Of a stretch of DNA of 64,000 nucleotides, positions 17,416 to 25,108 are shown piece by piece. The translations under genes were made by a program, and so were the position numbers. The DNA is from Martelella lutilitoris. GTDB lineage: Bacteria > Pseudomonadota > Alphaproteobacteria > Rhizobiales > Rhizobiaceae. The notes below the pieces were generated by a model, which worked only from the letters and a program-made list of their open reading frames with translations, was not told where the DNA came from and did no database searches. Location: NCBI RefSeq assembly GCF_016598595.1, contig NZ_CP066786.1, positions 3,802,001 to 3,866,000 on the forward strand, in the 5' to 3' direction. The stretch's first letter is position 1, and each line of letters begins with the position of its first letter.

Positions 17416-18168
17416 GTGAAGGTTCCTGCCGTGCTGAAGCAGACGATCATATCGGCCGCCTTTATTGCGGCTTTCGCCTTCTCCACGGCCGAGGCGGGCA
17501 AGATCCAGAACCCGCTCGGTGTCCTCGAGCTGTTCACCTCGCAAGGTTGCTCGTCCTGCCCGCCGGCCGACAGGGCAGCAGCCGAGATCGCCGACCAAGG
17601 GGACATCATCGTCCTGAGCTTTCACGTCGATTACTGGAACTATCTCGGCTGGAAGGACACGATGAGCAGCCGTCAAAACACCGAACGGCAATATGCCTAT
17701 GGCGAAGCCATGGGCCGCAGCGGGGTCTACACCCCGCAGGCGATCCTCAACGGCCGCGAGCAGATGATCGGCACCAGCAGAGCCGACCTCAACGACAGCC
17801 TCAGAACGCTTGCCGCCGAGGGAGACGGCCTCAACGTACCGGTTTCCACGCAAATGCACGGCGACGAGGTGCTGATCGATATCGGCGCGGGCTCCGGCAG
17901 GGCGGACGTCCTCGTCGTCTATCTCAAGGGCGAGGAAGAGGTCGCCATCAAGGAAGGCGAGAACAAGGGCAAGACGATCACCTACCGCAACATCGTGACC
18001 GATGTGCAGACGGTCGGCATGTGGCACGGTTCGCCGACCCGGATCACCCTTCCCGCCCGTGTGCTCGACGCCCGCGAGAGCGATGGCTGTGCCATTCTCC
18101 TGCAGTCGACCGACAAGGCGGGCAATCCCGGCCCGATCCTCGGCGCCACGCTGATCACCACCGGCTGA
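17416..18168 (+). CDS. DUF1223 secreted thioredoxin-like protein
   Basis: Up to 250 residues with an N-terminal signal peptide ('IISAAFIAAFAFSTAEA') followed by a thioredoxin-like DUF1223 domain. The active-site-like motif 'FTSQGCSSCPPAD' contains a CxxC pair just after the first beta strand, and 'FHVDYWNYLGWKD' is characteristic of the family. It is probably a periplasmic thiol-active protein, but no substrate is known. Start alternatives are GTG 17416 without a ribosome binding site and GTG 17431 with GAAGG eight bases upstream; the second may be correct and would leave a 245-residue precursor. Confidence 0.85.
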   Translation: MKVPAVLKQTIISAAFIAAFAFSTAEAGKIQNPLGVLELFTSQGCSSCPPADRAAAEIADQGDIIVLSFHVDYWNYLGWKDTMSSRQNTERQYAYGEAMGRSGVYTPQAILNGREQMIGTSRADLNDSLRTLAAEGDGLNVPVSTQMHGDEVLIDIGAGSGRADVLVVYLKGEEEVAIKEGENKGKTITYRNIVTDVQTVGMWHGSPTRITLPARVLDARESDGCAILLQSTDKAGNPGPILGATLITTG

Positions 18169-18303
18169 AGCGCCTGCCGAACGGGACTTTCGGCGCCCAA
18201 CACCGGGTTTGCCCGAAGAATTAACAACTTCTTTACCATGTTCGGCGAAAGCTATGGTCAGGACCTATGATGCGGTCTTGCGTGCGTAAAGGGGACAGCT
18301 TGC

Positions 18304-21300
18304 TTGATGCGCCGCAGGAACCGCCAACCAGAGCGGGCGAAAACCATGGCGCAAACGCGGATGACCCAGGACGCAACGGGCGGCAGGCCCTCCCTCGATG
18401 CGCTCAACCGCACGATCGAAGGGCTCGAGTCGCGCCTAAGCGATCTGATGGAAGCGCGCCCCTCGCCGCAGCGCCCCGCCCCGCGCCGCTTTCCCGAGCC
18501 CCAGCAGGAGCGGTTCCCGCGTGAACGCTCAGCCATGCCCAACCCCGGCTCCGCCCGCGTCGACGCCGAACTGCGCGAGATCGGCCGCACGCTGAAAGAT
18601 CTGCGCGCCAGCGTGCGCGAGGACTTCTCCGCAAGCCTGCGCGACGAGCTTGCCGGGCTGCACACCATGCTCAGCCATCTCGACCGGCAGACCGATACGC
18701 GCGATCTCGATGAGGAAACCCGCGGTGAGTTGATCCGCATTTCCGAGGCCGTGGATTGGCTGGTTGCCAATGCGGCGGCCGATGACGACAGCCGGCTGAT
18801 GGCCGAGTTCGACCATCTGCAGTCGCTTCTGCGCGGCCTTGCCGACGCCAAGAGCATCACCCGGCTGGAGAACCGGTTCGAAAACATCGAACGCCAGCTT
18901 GCCCCCTTCGATGCCGGCCGGCTCGATGCCGAACTGGCAGCCCTTGCGCGCGGCATTGATGACCTCCGCCGCCAGGCCGACGACGATGACAGCGCCCGCA
19001 GCCTCGAGGATATCGAGCACCGCCTGTCGTCGCTGGCCCAGGCCATGGAGATGCTGTGCACCCGCTTTCCCGCCGTCGGCAAGAAGCTCGATGGGCAGAT
19101 CGGCGCAATCGAACGGCGGATCGACGACATCAACCGCAATCTCGAAAACCTCGGACGCCGGCAGACCGAACCCGTCCGCGATGCCGCAATCGAACGGCTC
19201 GAGGGGCGGCTGTCCGAACTTGCGAGCGCGGTTACCGCCGTCGACTGGCAGATGCGCGACCAGGGCGCCAAACAGGCAACGCTTCTGGAAAACCTCGACG
19301 GCATGGCCCGTCGTTTCGAAGGCCATCGCGGCGATGACGGACATCTGAAGCTTGAGGCGCGCATCGAAAAGCTCGCCGCCGCCGTGGAACGGATCGGCCC
19401 GGGAGTGGACCGCCACGCCCTCGGCAAGGCCGTTGCCGAGCTCTCCGACAAGATCGGCGGGATCGACATGGACGGCGCGGTGCGCAAGCTTTCCGAGAAG
19501 ATCGAGGCCACCGCGTCCGCCGGCTTCGGAGAAGACGACCGGCGTGAGCTGAAGACACAGCTGGACCGCCTGGCAGGCCTCGTCGCCGACAGCGCGCTGG
19601 AGCCGCGCGCGCTCGAAGACGTCGTCAGCCGCATCAACGAGCGGATCGGGCGCATCGACGTTCAGGGCAGCGAACGCCGCCTTGCCGCCAAACTGGATTC
19701 GCTAAGCCTTTCCGCCACGGGCGATGATGACCGGGCAGCGCTTCGCGACGAGATCAGACGGCTTGCCGGCCTCATCGAAAACGGCCGCCGCGGCATCGAG
19801 CCGGCGGCACTCGACCAGGCCGTGGCGAAGATCAACGACAACATTTCCCGCATTGATCTCGCCGGCGCCGAGCGCAGGCTCTCCTCCCAGATTTCCGCCA
19901 TGCCGGCGCGCGTAAGCGAGCCCGCCGGCAGGACAGCATCCCTGGACACGGAAGCTTTCGAGAAGCGCCTCGCCGCCCGCATCGACGCGCTTGATCTTTC
20001 CGGTACGGAAGAGCGCATCACGCGCCGGATCGCCGCGCTGGAAAACGATGGCGCGGAGGAACGCCTCAGCGCCCAGCTTTCCGCCCTTGCCAGCCGTTTC
20101 GACGAAAGTCGGCGCGATACCGGCGCGCCCGCGCTTTCCAAACTGGAGCGCCAGATCGCCGAACTGACCACGCTCGTCAGCCGGCCTGATCCCAAACTGC
20201 CGCTGGCCGAGCTTGAGGACCGCATCGGCGCGCGCATCGAGAGCCTGACGGCCAGCAATGACGATTATCTCATCGAGGCGGCGCAACATGCCGCCGAGGA
20301 GGCGCTGAAGACGTTCGAGGCCCGCCGCAAGGGCGAGGCCGACGAACATATCGCCGTCATCAAGGCGCTGGCCGCCGACATGAGAAACCTCCATAAGGCC
20401 GGCCGCGACAGCGAGAGCGCCGCGTCCCTGCATGAAACGCTGAAGACGATCGCGGGCAGGCTCGACACGCTGAACGTCGATGATGACGGCAGGGCGTCGA
20501 CCGGTGAGCGGAGGCGCGAGGAGCCCGGCCCTTTCGTCGCGACAGCGGCGTCCGCCGCACCGGAAGCGAAGCGCGACGCTGAGGAAACAGTCCGGGAAGA
20601 GCGGCAACCGCCGCGCTTCGAGACCCGTTTTGCAGCGCCGGCAGCAAGGCCCGTCCCTGCCCCCGAGGTCAGGACAGACGACACGGCCAGCAACGATGTG
20701 CTCGATATCCTCTCGCGCGTGCGCGCCGGACAGAAGTTCGAAGGCCCGGTGCTGCCGGTCCATGACCGGCCCGTGGCCAGGACCGAATACAAGAAGCGCG
20801 ATCCCGGCAAGCCCGCAGGCCCGCGCAACCAGCGCTTATCCGCCATCGGCCCGCAGGGCGACCTGATTGCCGCGGCGCGCCGTGCCGCCCGTTCGGCGCT
20901 CGCCAACGCCGAGGACATGACGCCCTCGGTTTCGCCCAAGGCAGACAGGCACGCGAAGGACGGCAATGGCGACAGGGCCGCCGGCGATGGCTTCTCGCGC
21001 AGGCCCGTCTACCTTGCCGCCGGCGCCATTCTGCTGGCCATCGTCGCCTACCCCTTCCTCACCGATTTCGGGCGCGATCGGGAAACCATCATGGAGGCCG
21101 TCAAGACCTTCGAGAACAACCCGCCGAGCCTTGCCGCGCCGGCGCGCGCGCCGGCGGACCAGGCGATGCCGCAGACCCCGGCAACCCGCAACGTCGCGGC
21201 CGCCCCCTCCCTGCGCGCGCCCGAACGCGGCGTGGTCAAGTCCAATTTCGCCGCCGAGGCCCGCGAGATTGCCGCCGCACCCGCCGCCGACGCCTTCCGC

Positions 21301-22548
21301 ATGATCGAGGCCGACAACACACTCGTGACCGGCAGCATCAAGCCGGATGCGCCCGTCGCCGCGACGGCCGGCAGTCCCGTTTCAACGCCGGAGGCTGCCC
21401 CCGCCGAGCCGCCCGTTGCCGCCGCCCCGCCGGCTGCCAGGCCGCGCGAAATGGAAGCACCGGTTGAAACCGCGTCGGTCACCACCAAGGATGTACTCGA
21501 CATGCTGGCCGCGCCGTCGGCCGCACGCGAGGCGTCGTCGGTGCCCTCGGCGCCGGTCCGCAAAGACCCGCAGGCAGCGGCCCGGAAGACGCCGGCCGCT
21601 GCCGTCAGCAGTTCGCCGCCGCCCGAGGCAAGCGGAAAGAGCGAGGCGCTGACCGCGCAGCGACCGAAGGAACCCGCACCGCTCGACATTGCCGTTCCCA
21701 GGACCATAAAGCCGGTCGCACTCGCCGATGCGGCGCGGAACGGCAATCCGGACGCGCTTTACGAGATCGGCATGCGCTACCAGGAAGGTCTTGGTCTCAA
21801 GCGTGATCCGGCCGAAGCGGCCGTCTGGTTCGACGAAGCCGCCGAACGCGGTTCCGCGCCTGCCGCCTTCCAGCTCGGCAGCCTCTATGAGAAGGGCATC
21901 GGCGTCGACCAGGATGCAGCGAAGGCGATCACGCTCTACCGCTCGGCCGCCCGGGCCGGCAATGTCAGCGCCATGCACAACCTCGCCGTCATGCTCGCAA
22001 ACGGCGCCGGCAGCGGCAAACCCGACTTCGCCGAAGCCGCGAAATGGTTCAGGGAAGCCGCCGAGCACGGTGTCGCCGACAGCCAGTTCAATCTCGCCAT
22101 CCTGCATGCGCGCGGCGCCGGCGTCGATGGCGATCTCGCCCAGTCCTACAAATGGTTTGCGATCGCCGCGGACGGCGGCGACGAGGAAGCCGCCAAGCGG
22201 CGCAACGAAGTGGCCGAAGCCCTGTCCGACGCCGATCTCAACCGCGGCCGGAAGCTCGCAGCGGACTGGGAAGCCAGGGAACCTCTCCCGGCCGCCAATA
22301 CAGTGACCGCGCCGCCCGAATGGCTGCCGCAGGAAAAGGTCGCAAGCGCGCCCGACAAGCAGGCGATCGTCCGCGACATTCAGTCGATCCTCAATGAACG
22401 CGGCTATGACGCCGGTCCCGAAGACGGACTTCTCGGCGCAAAGACCGATTCCGCGATCAAGGCCTTCCAGACGAAAAACGGCCTTGAGCCAAACGGCGCG
22501 ATCACGCCCGCTCTGGTGGAGACATTGCTCAACGGCAACAGCGTCTGA
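18304..22548 (+). CDS. podJ: PodJ-like polarity/cell-pole protein (coiled coil, TM, Sel1 repeats, peptidoglycan-binding domain)
   Basis: A 1414-residue protein. Residues about 20-750 are long, highly charged helical segments with a recurrent pattern ('A.IDALDLSGTEERI', 'I.RIDVQGSERRL') that looks like a repeated coiled coil. A disordered Ala/Pro region, one membrane helix near 900-918 ('VYLAAGAILLAIVAYPFL') and another Pro/Ala linker follow. Four Sel1-type repeats lie at about 1145-1300, and a peptidoglycan-binding domain at 1353-1413 ends in 'GLEPNGAITPALVETLL'. This is the PodJ architecture: a cytoplasmic scaffold with a periplasmic Sel1/PG part that marks the new pole in alphaproteobacteria. 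TTG 18304 is placed eight bases after AAAGGGGA; ATG 18307 and 18346 are alternatives. The symbol rests on architecture, not alignment. Confidence 0.75.
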   Translation: MMRRRNRQPERAKTMAQTRMTQDATGGRPSLDALNRTIEGLESRLSDLMEARPSPQRPAPRRFPEPQQERFPRERSAMPNPGSARVDAELREIGRTLKDLRASVREDFSASLRDELAGLHTMLSHLDRQTDTRDLDEETRGELIRISEAVDWLVANAAADDDSRLMAEFDHLQSLLRGLADAKSITRLENRFENIERQLAPFDAGRLDAELAALARGIDDLRRQADDDDSARSLEDIEHRLSSLAQAMEMLCTRFPAVGKKLDGQIGAIERRIDDINRNLENLGRRQTEPVRDAAIERLEGRLSELASAVTAVDWQMRDQGAKQATLLENLDGMARRFEGHRGDDGHLKLEARIEKLAAAVERIGPGVDRHALGKAVAELSDKIGGIDMDGAVRKLSEKIEATASAGFGEDDRRELKTQLDRLAGLVADSALEPRALEDVVSRINERIGRIDVQGSERRLAAKLDSLSLSATGDDDRAALRDEIRRLAGLIENGRRGIEPAALDQAVAKINDNISRIDLAGAERRLSSQISAMPARVSEPAGRTASLDTEAFEKRLAARIDALDLSGTEERITRRIAALENDGAEERLSAQLSALASRFDESRRDTGAPALSKLERQIAELTTLVSRPDPKLPLAELEDRIGARIESLTASNDDYLIEAAQHAAEEALKTFEARRKGEADEHIAVIKALAADMRNLHKAGRDSESAASLHETLKTIAGRLDTLNVDDDGRASTGERRREEPGPFVATAASAAPEAKRDAEETVREERQPPRFETRFAAPAARPVPAPEVRTDDTASNDVLDILSRVRAGQKFEGPVLPVHDRPVARTEYKKRDPGKPAGPRNQRLSAIGPQGDLIAAARRAARSALANAEDMTPSVSPKADRHAKDGNGDRAAGDGFSRRPVYLAAGAILLAIVAYPFLTDFGRDRETIMEAVKTFENNPPSLAAPARAPADQAMPQTPATRNVAAAPSLRAPERGVVKSNFAAEAREIAAAPAADAFRMIEADNTLVTGSIKPDAPVAATAGSPVSTPEAAPAEPPVAAAPPAARPREMEAPVETASVTTKDVLDMLAAPSAAREASSVPSAPVRKDPQAAARKTPAAAVSSSPPPEASGKSEALTAQRPKEPAPLDIAVPRTIKPVALADAARNGNPDALYEIGMRYQEGLGLKRDPAEAAVWFDEAAERGSAPAAFQLGSLYEKGIGVDQDAAKAITLYRSAARAGNVSAMHNLAVMLANGAGSGKPDFAEAAKWFREAAEHGVADSQFNLAILHARGAGVDGDLAQSYKWFAIAADGGDEEAAKRRNEVAEALSDADLNRGRKLAADWEAREPLPAANTVTAPPEWLPQEKVASAPDKQAIVRDIQSILNERGYDAGPEDGLLGAKTDSAIKAFQTKNGLEPNGAITPALVETLLNGNSV

Positions 22549-22668
22549 GAAGAATAAGCGGATCGCAACCGTTTGAATTGACACAAGCGACATCAAGTCG
22601 CAGAAAGAAACCGGACCTTAAACAGGCTGGACGAAACCCGTCCGGCCGTTCCGCTATTGGGGAAACGC

Positions 22669-23595
22669 GTGTCGATTTACCTGCCGATTGCCGAACTTTC
22701 GGTGAATATCTTCGTCATTCTCGGCATGGGCGCGGCAGTCGGTTTCCTCTCTGGCATGTTCGGCGTCGGCGGTGGGTTCCTGATCACGCCGCTCCTGATC
22801 TTCTACCATATTCCTCCGGTCGTCGCCGTTGCCACCGGAGCGAGCCAGGTGGTCGCTTCTTCGGTCTCGGGCACGCTCACCCATTTCAGGCGCGGCACGC
22901 TCGACATGAAGCTCGGGACGGTGCTTCTGACCGGCGGTCTCGTGGGCGCGACGATCGGCGTATGGCTGTTTTCGCTTCTGCGCGATCTCGGCCAGCTCGA
23001 TCTGGTGATCTCGATCCTCTATGTGGTGCTGTTGAGCTCGATCGGCGCGCTGATGCTGGTGGAAAGCATAAGGGCGATCCGCCGCAGCGCCAGCCAGAAG
23101 CCGGTCTCCTTCCGCAAGCCCGGCCAGCACAACTGGGTCCACCGCCTGCCTTTCAAGATGCGCTTCAAGAAGTCGAAGCTCTATCTGAGCGTCATTCCGG
23201 TGTTCCTGCTCGGCGGCACGATCGGCGTCCTGACCTCCTCACTCGGCATCGGCGGCGGCTTCATCATGGTGCCGGCGATGATCTACCTGCTGCGCATCCC
23301 GACCAATATCGTCGTCGGCACATCACTGTTCCAGATCATCTTCGTCTCCGCCTACACGACCGTGGTTCAGGCCGTGACCAATTATGCGGTCGATATCGTG
23401 CTCGCCACGATCCTGATGATGTCGAGCGTGATCGGCGCGCAATACGGCGTGCGCGTCGGACAGAAGCTGAAGGGCGAACAGCTGCGCGCGCTGCTCGCGC
23501 TGCTCATCCTGGCCGTCGGCGTGCGCCTCGCCATCGGCCTGGTGGCAACCCCGACCGACCTGTTCTCCGTCGTCTTCGAGGGGGCGCCGGAATGA
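22669..23595 (+). CDS. TauE/SafE-family sulfite/anion exporter
   Basis: A 308-residue inner-membrane protein with eight or so hydrophobic segments arranged as two related halves. The repeated signatures 'GMFGVGGGFLITPLLI' and 'SLGIGGGFIMVPAMIYL' are diagnostic for the TauE/SafE (DUF81) family, whose members export sulfite, sulfoacetate or related anions. GTG 22669 is chosen: GGGGA lies five bases upstream and the protein then begins 'MSIYLPIAELSVN'. A TTGACA sits at 22578-22583 as a possible -35, without a clear -10. Its stop overlaps the next ATG (23592-23595), so the two are translationally coupled. Confidence 0.9.
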   Translation: MSIYLPIAELSVNIFVILGMGAAVGFLSGMFGVGGGFLITPLLIFYHIPPVVAVATGASQVVASSVSGTLTHFRRGTLDMKLGTVLLTGGLVGATIGVWLFSLLRDLGQLDLVISILYVVLLSSIGALMLVESIRAIRRSASQKPVSFRKPGQHNWVHRLPFKMRFKKSKLYLSVIPVFLLGGTIGVLTSSLGIGGGFIMVPAMIYLLRIPTNIVVGTSLFQIIFVSAYTTVVQAVTNYAVDIVLATILMMSSVIGAQYGVRVGQKLKGEQLRALLALLILAVGVRLAIGLVATPTDLFSVVFEGAPE

Positions 23596-24383
23596 TGAAA
23601 ACCCTCCTGTCGCTCCTCGCACTCCTCATTGCTCCCGCCCTTGCCCTGGCGCAGGAACAGGCGCCCGTCATCCAGCAGGAAACGCTGGAGATCGGCACAT
23701 CGACCAACGAGATCGCCATCACCTCGGACTTCTCCGGCGCCGACCTCACCGTGTTCGGCGCCATCAACGATGCCGATCCGATCCTTCTGTCAAAGGGCGG
23801 CTATGACATCGTGGTGATCCTCGAAGGCCCGAAGGCGGAGGCCGACGTGCGGCGCAAGGAGCGGGTCTTCGGCATCTGGATCAACCGCCAGACCATTTCC
23901 TTCGAACATGTGCCGCGCTCCTATTCGATTTCCAGCACGCGCCCGCTGGAAGACGTGACATCGCCGCAGGAACTGAATTCCGGCGGCATTGGCGTCACCC
24001 ATCTGCGCATTTCGCCGGTCGGCTATTTCGGCGATGCCAGCGATGTCGCGACCTTCCGTGAGGCGATGCTTCGGCTGAACGCGGCCGACGGGCTTTACGA
24101 TACCGAGGATGACGGCGTGAAATTCGTTTCCAACAGCCTGTTTCGCGCGAGCCTGAGGTTGCCGGTGAACATTCCCGAAGGCACCCACACCGTGCAGGCT
24201 TATCTGTTCAAGGAAGGACGCCAGATCTCAACGCAGAACCTGCCGCTCAATGTGGTCAAGACCGGGCTTGAGGCCCAGTTGACCACCGCCGCCCACGAAT
24301 ACCCGCTGTTCTACGGCCTTGGCGCGGTGTTCATCGCGCTCTTCTCCGGCTGGTTCGCAAGCGTCGTCTTCAGGAAGAACTGA
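23592..24383 (+). CDS. TIGR02186-type membrane-anchored protein, TauE partner
   Basis: A 263-residue protein with a signal peptide ('LLSLLALLIAPALALAQ'), a roughly 210-residue periplasmic beta-rich region and a C-terminal membrane helix ('LFYGLGAVFIALFSGWFASVVF'). The pattern fits the alphaproteobacterial TIGR02186 family, which is regularly found directly downstream of TauE/SafE exporters. Here the start overlaps the exporter stop by four bases. The reading frame stays open far upstream (from 22578), but that part is antiphase to the exporter and has no start context. Function unknown; a periplasmic cofactor or gate for the exporter is the natural inference. Confidence 0.85.
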   Translation: MMKTLLSLLALLIAPALALAQEQAPVIQQETLEIGTSTNEIAITSDFSGADLTVFGAINDADPILLSKGGYDIVVILEGPKAEADVRRKERVFGIWINRQTISFEHVPRSYSISSTRPLEDVTSPQELNSGGIGVTHLRISPVGYFGDASDVATFREAMLRLNAADGLYDTEDDGVKFVSNSLFRASLRLPVNIPEGTHTVQAYLFKEGRQISTQNLPLNVVKTGLEAQLTTAAHEYPLFYGLGAVFIALFSGWFASVVFRKN

Positions 24384-24394
24384 GGTTCCGGGCC

Positions 24395-25108
24395 CTACCC
24401 GGCAAGCGCCGCAAAGGGCAGCGCATAGACGCGGTCCGGCCCCAGCATGCGGACGGTGAGCGCCGCGCGGTCGAACAGGCCGGCAAAGGCCTTGTGGCGC
24501 AGATCGAGGCCGCCGCGCGTGGTGGCAAAGGCCGGCAGGATCAGCCGGTTTTCGTCCATCGCGAAACAGGGCCGCCGGACGGATTTGCCCGGACGGCTGA
24601 GCGTGGCGGAGGGGTGAAGGTGACCGCAGACTTCCGCTTTTCCCCCTCGCGACGGCTCATGACGGAAGGTGAGCCCTTCGCATGTCCATTCATCAAAGAC
24701 GCGGCCCGGCAGGCCAAAAACGCCGTCGGGATCGTGATTGCCGTTGATCCACACCCAATCAAGGCCTGTGGCAAGCGCCGAGAGCGCCGCGCGGTGATCG
24801 TCCGCCATCTCGCGCGCGCCGACGCGATCGTGAAAATTGTCGCCGAGCGAGACGACGCGGGCCGGACGATAGCGGGCGATCACGGCTGAAAGAGCGGAGA
24901 GCGTGCGCGCCGTGTCGTAGGGCGGCACGAAAACGCCGCGCCGGGCATGCGCCGCACCGCGTTCCAGATGCAGGTCGGAAACGACAAGCAACGAAAGCAC
25001 GGGAAAGAACAGCGCGCCGGAGCAATCGAAAACGACTGGATGGCCGGCAAAAAACGGCCCCGCATCGCTCAAATTGCCACTCTTCAATGATGCCGTGGTC
25101 AGGCTCAT
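24395..25108 (-). CDS. pdeM: Ligase-associated DNA repair endonuclease PdeM
   Basis: A 237-residue calcineurin-like metallophosphoesterase. The metal-binding motifs occur in order: 'SDLHLER', 'GDNFHD', 'GNHDPD' and 'GHLHPS'. This is the PdeM family, which travels with an Lhr-like helicase, an mRNA-cleavage-like exonuclease and an ATP-dependent ligase in a bacterial DNA damage response set. Its ATG overlaps the stop of the upstream helicase gene by four bases (25105-25108), so the two are coupled. The ligase and exonuclease partners are not in this window. Nuclease activity is inferred from the family. Confidence 0.9.
   Translation of the reverse strand: MSLTTASLKSGNLSDAGPFFAGHPVVFDCSGALFFPVLSLLVVSDLHLERGAAHARRGVFVPPYDTARTLSALSAVIARYRPARVVSLGDNFHDRVGAREMADDHRAALSALATGLDWVWINGNHDPDGVFGLPGRVFDEWTCEGLTFRHEPSRGGKAEVCGHLHPSATLSRPGKSVRRPCFAMDENRLILPAFATTRGGLDLRHKAFAGLFDRAALTVRMLGPDRVYALPFAALAG

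Noticed and set aside
22578..23591. Upstream extension of the TIGR02186 frame to a 601-residue protein
   Set aside because: The extension is out of phase with the clear TauE gene, reads as low-complexity Arg-rich sequence, and the real start at 23592 has a signal peptide and the overlap with the TauE stop.
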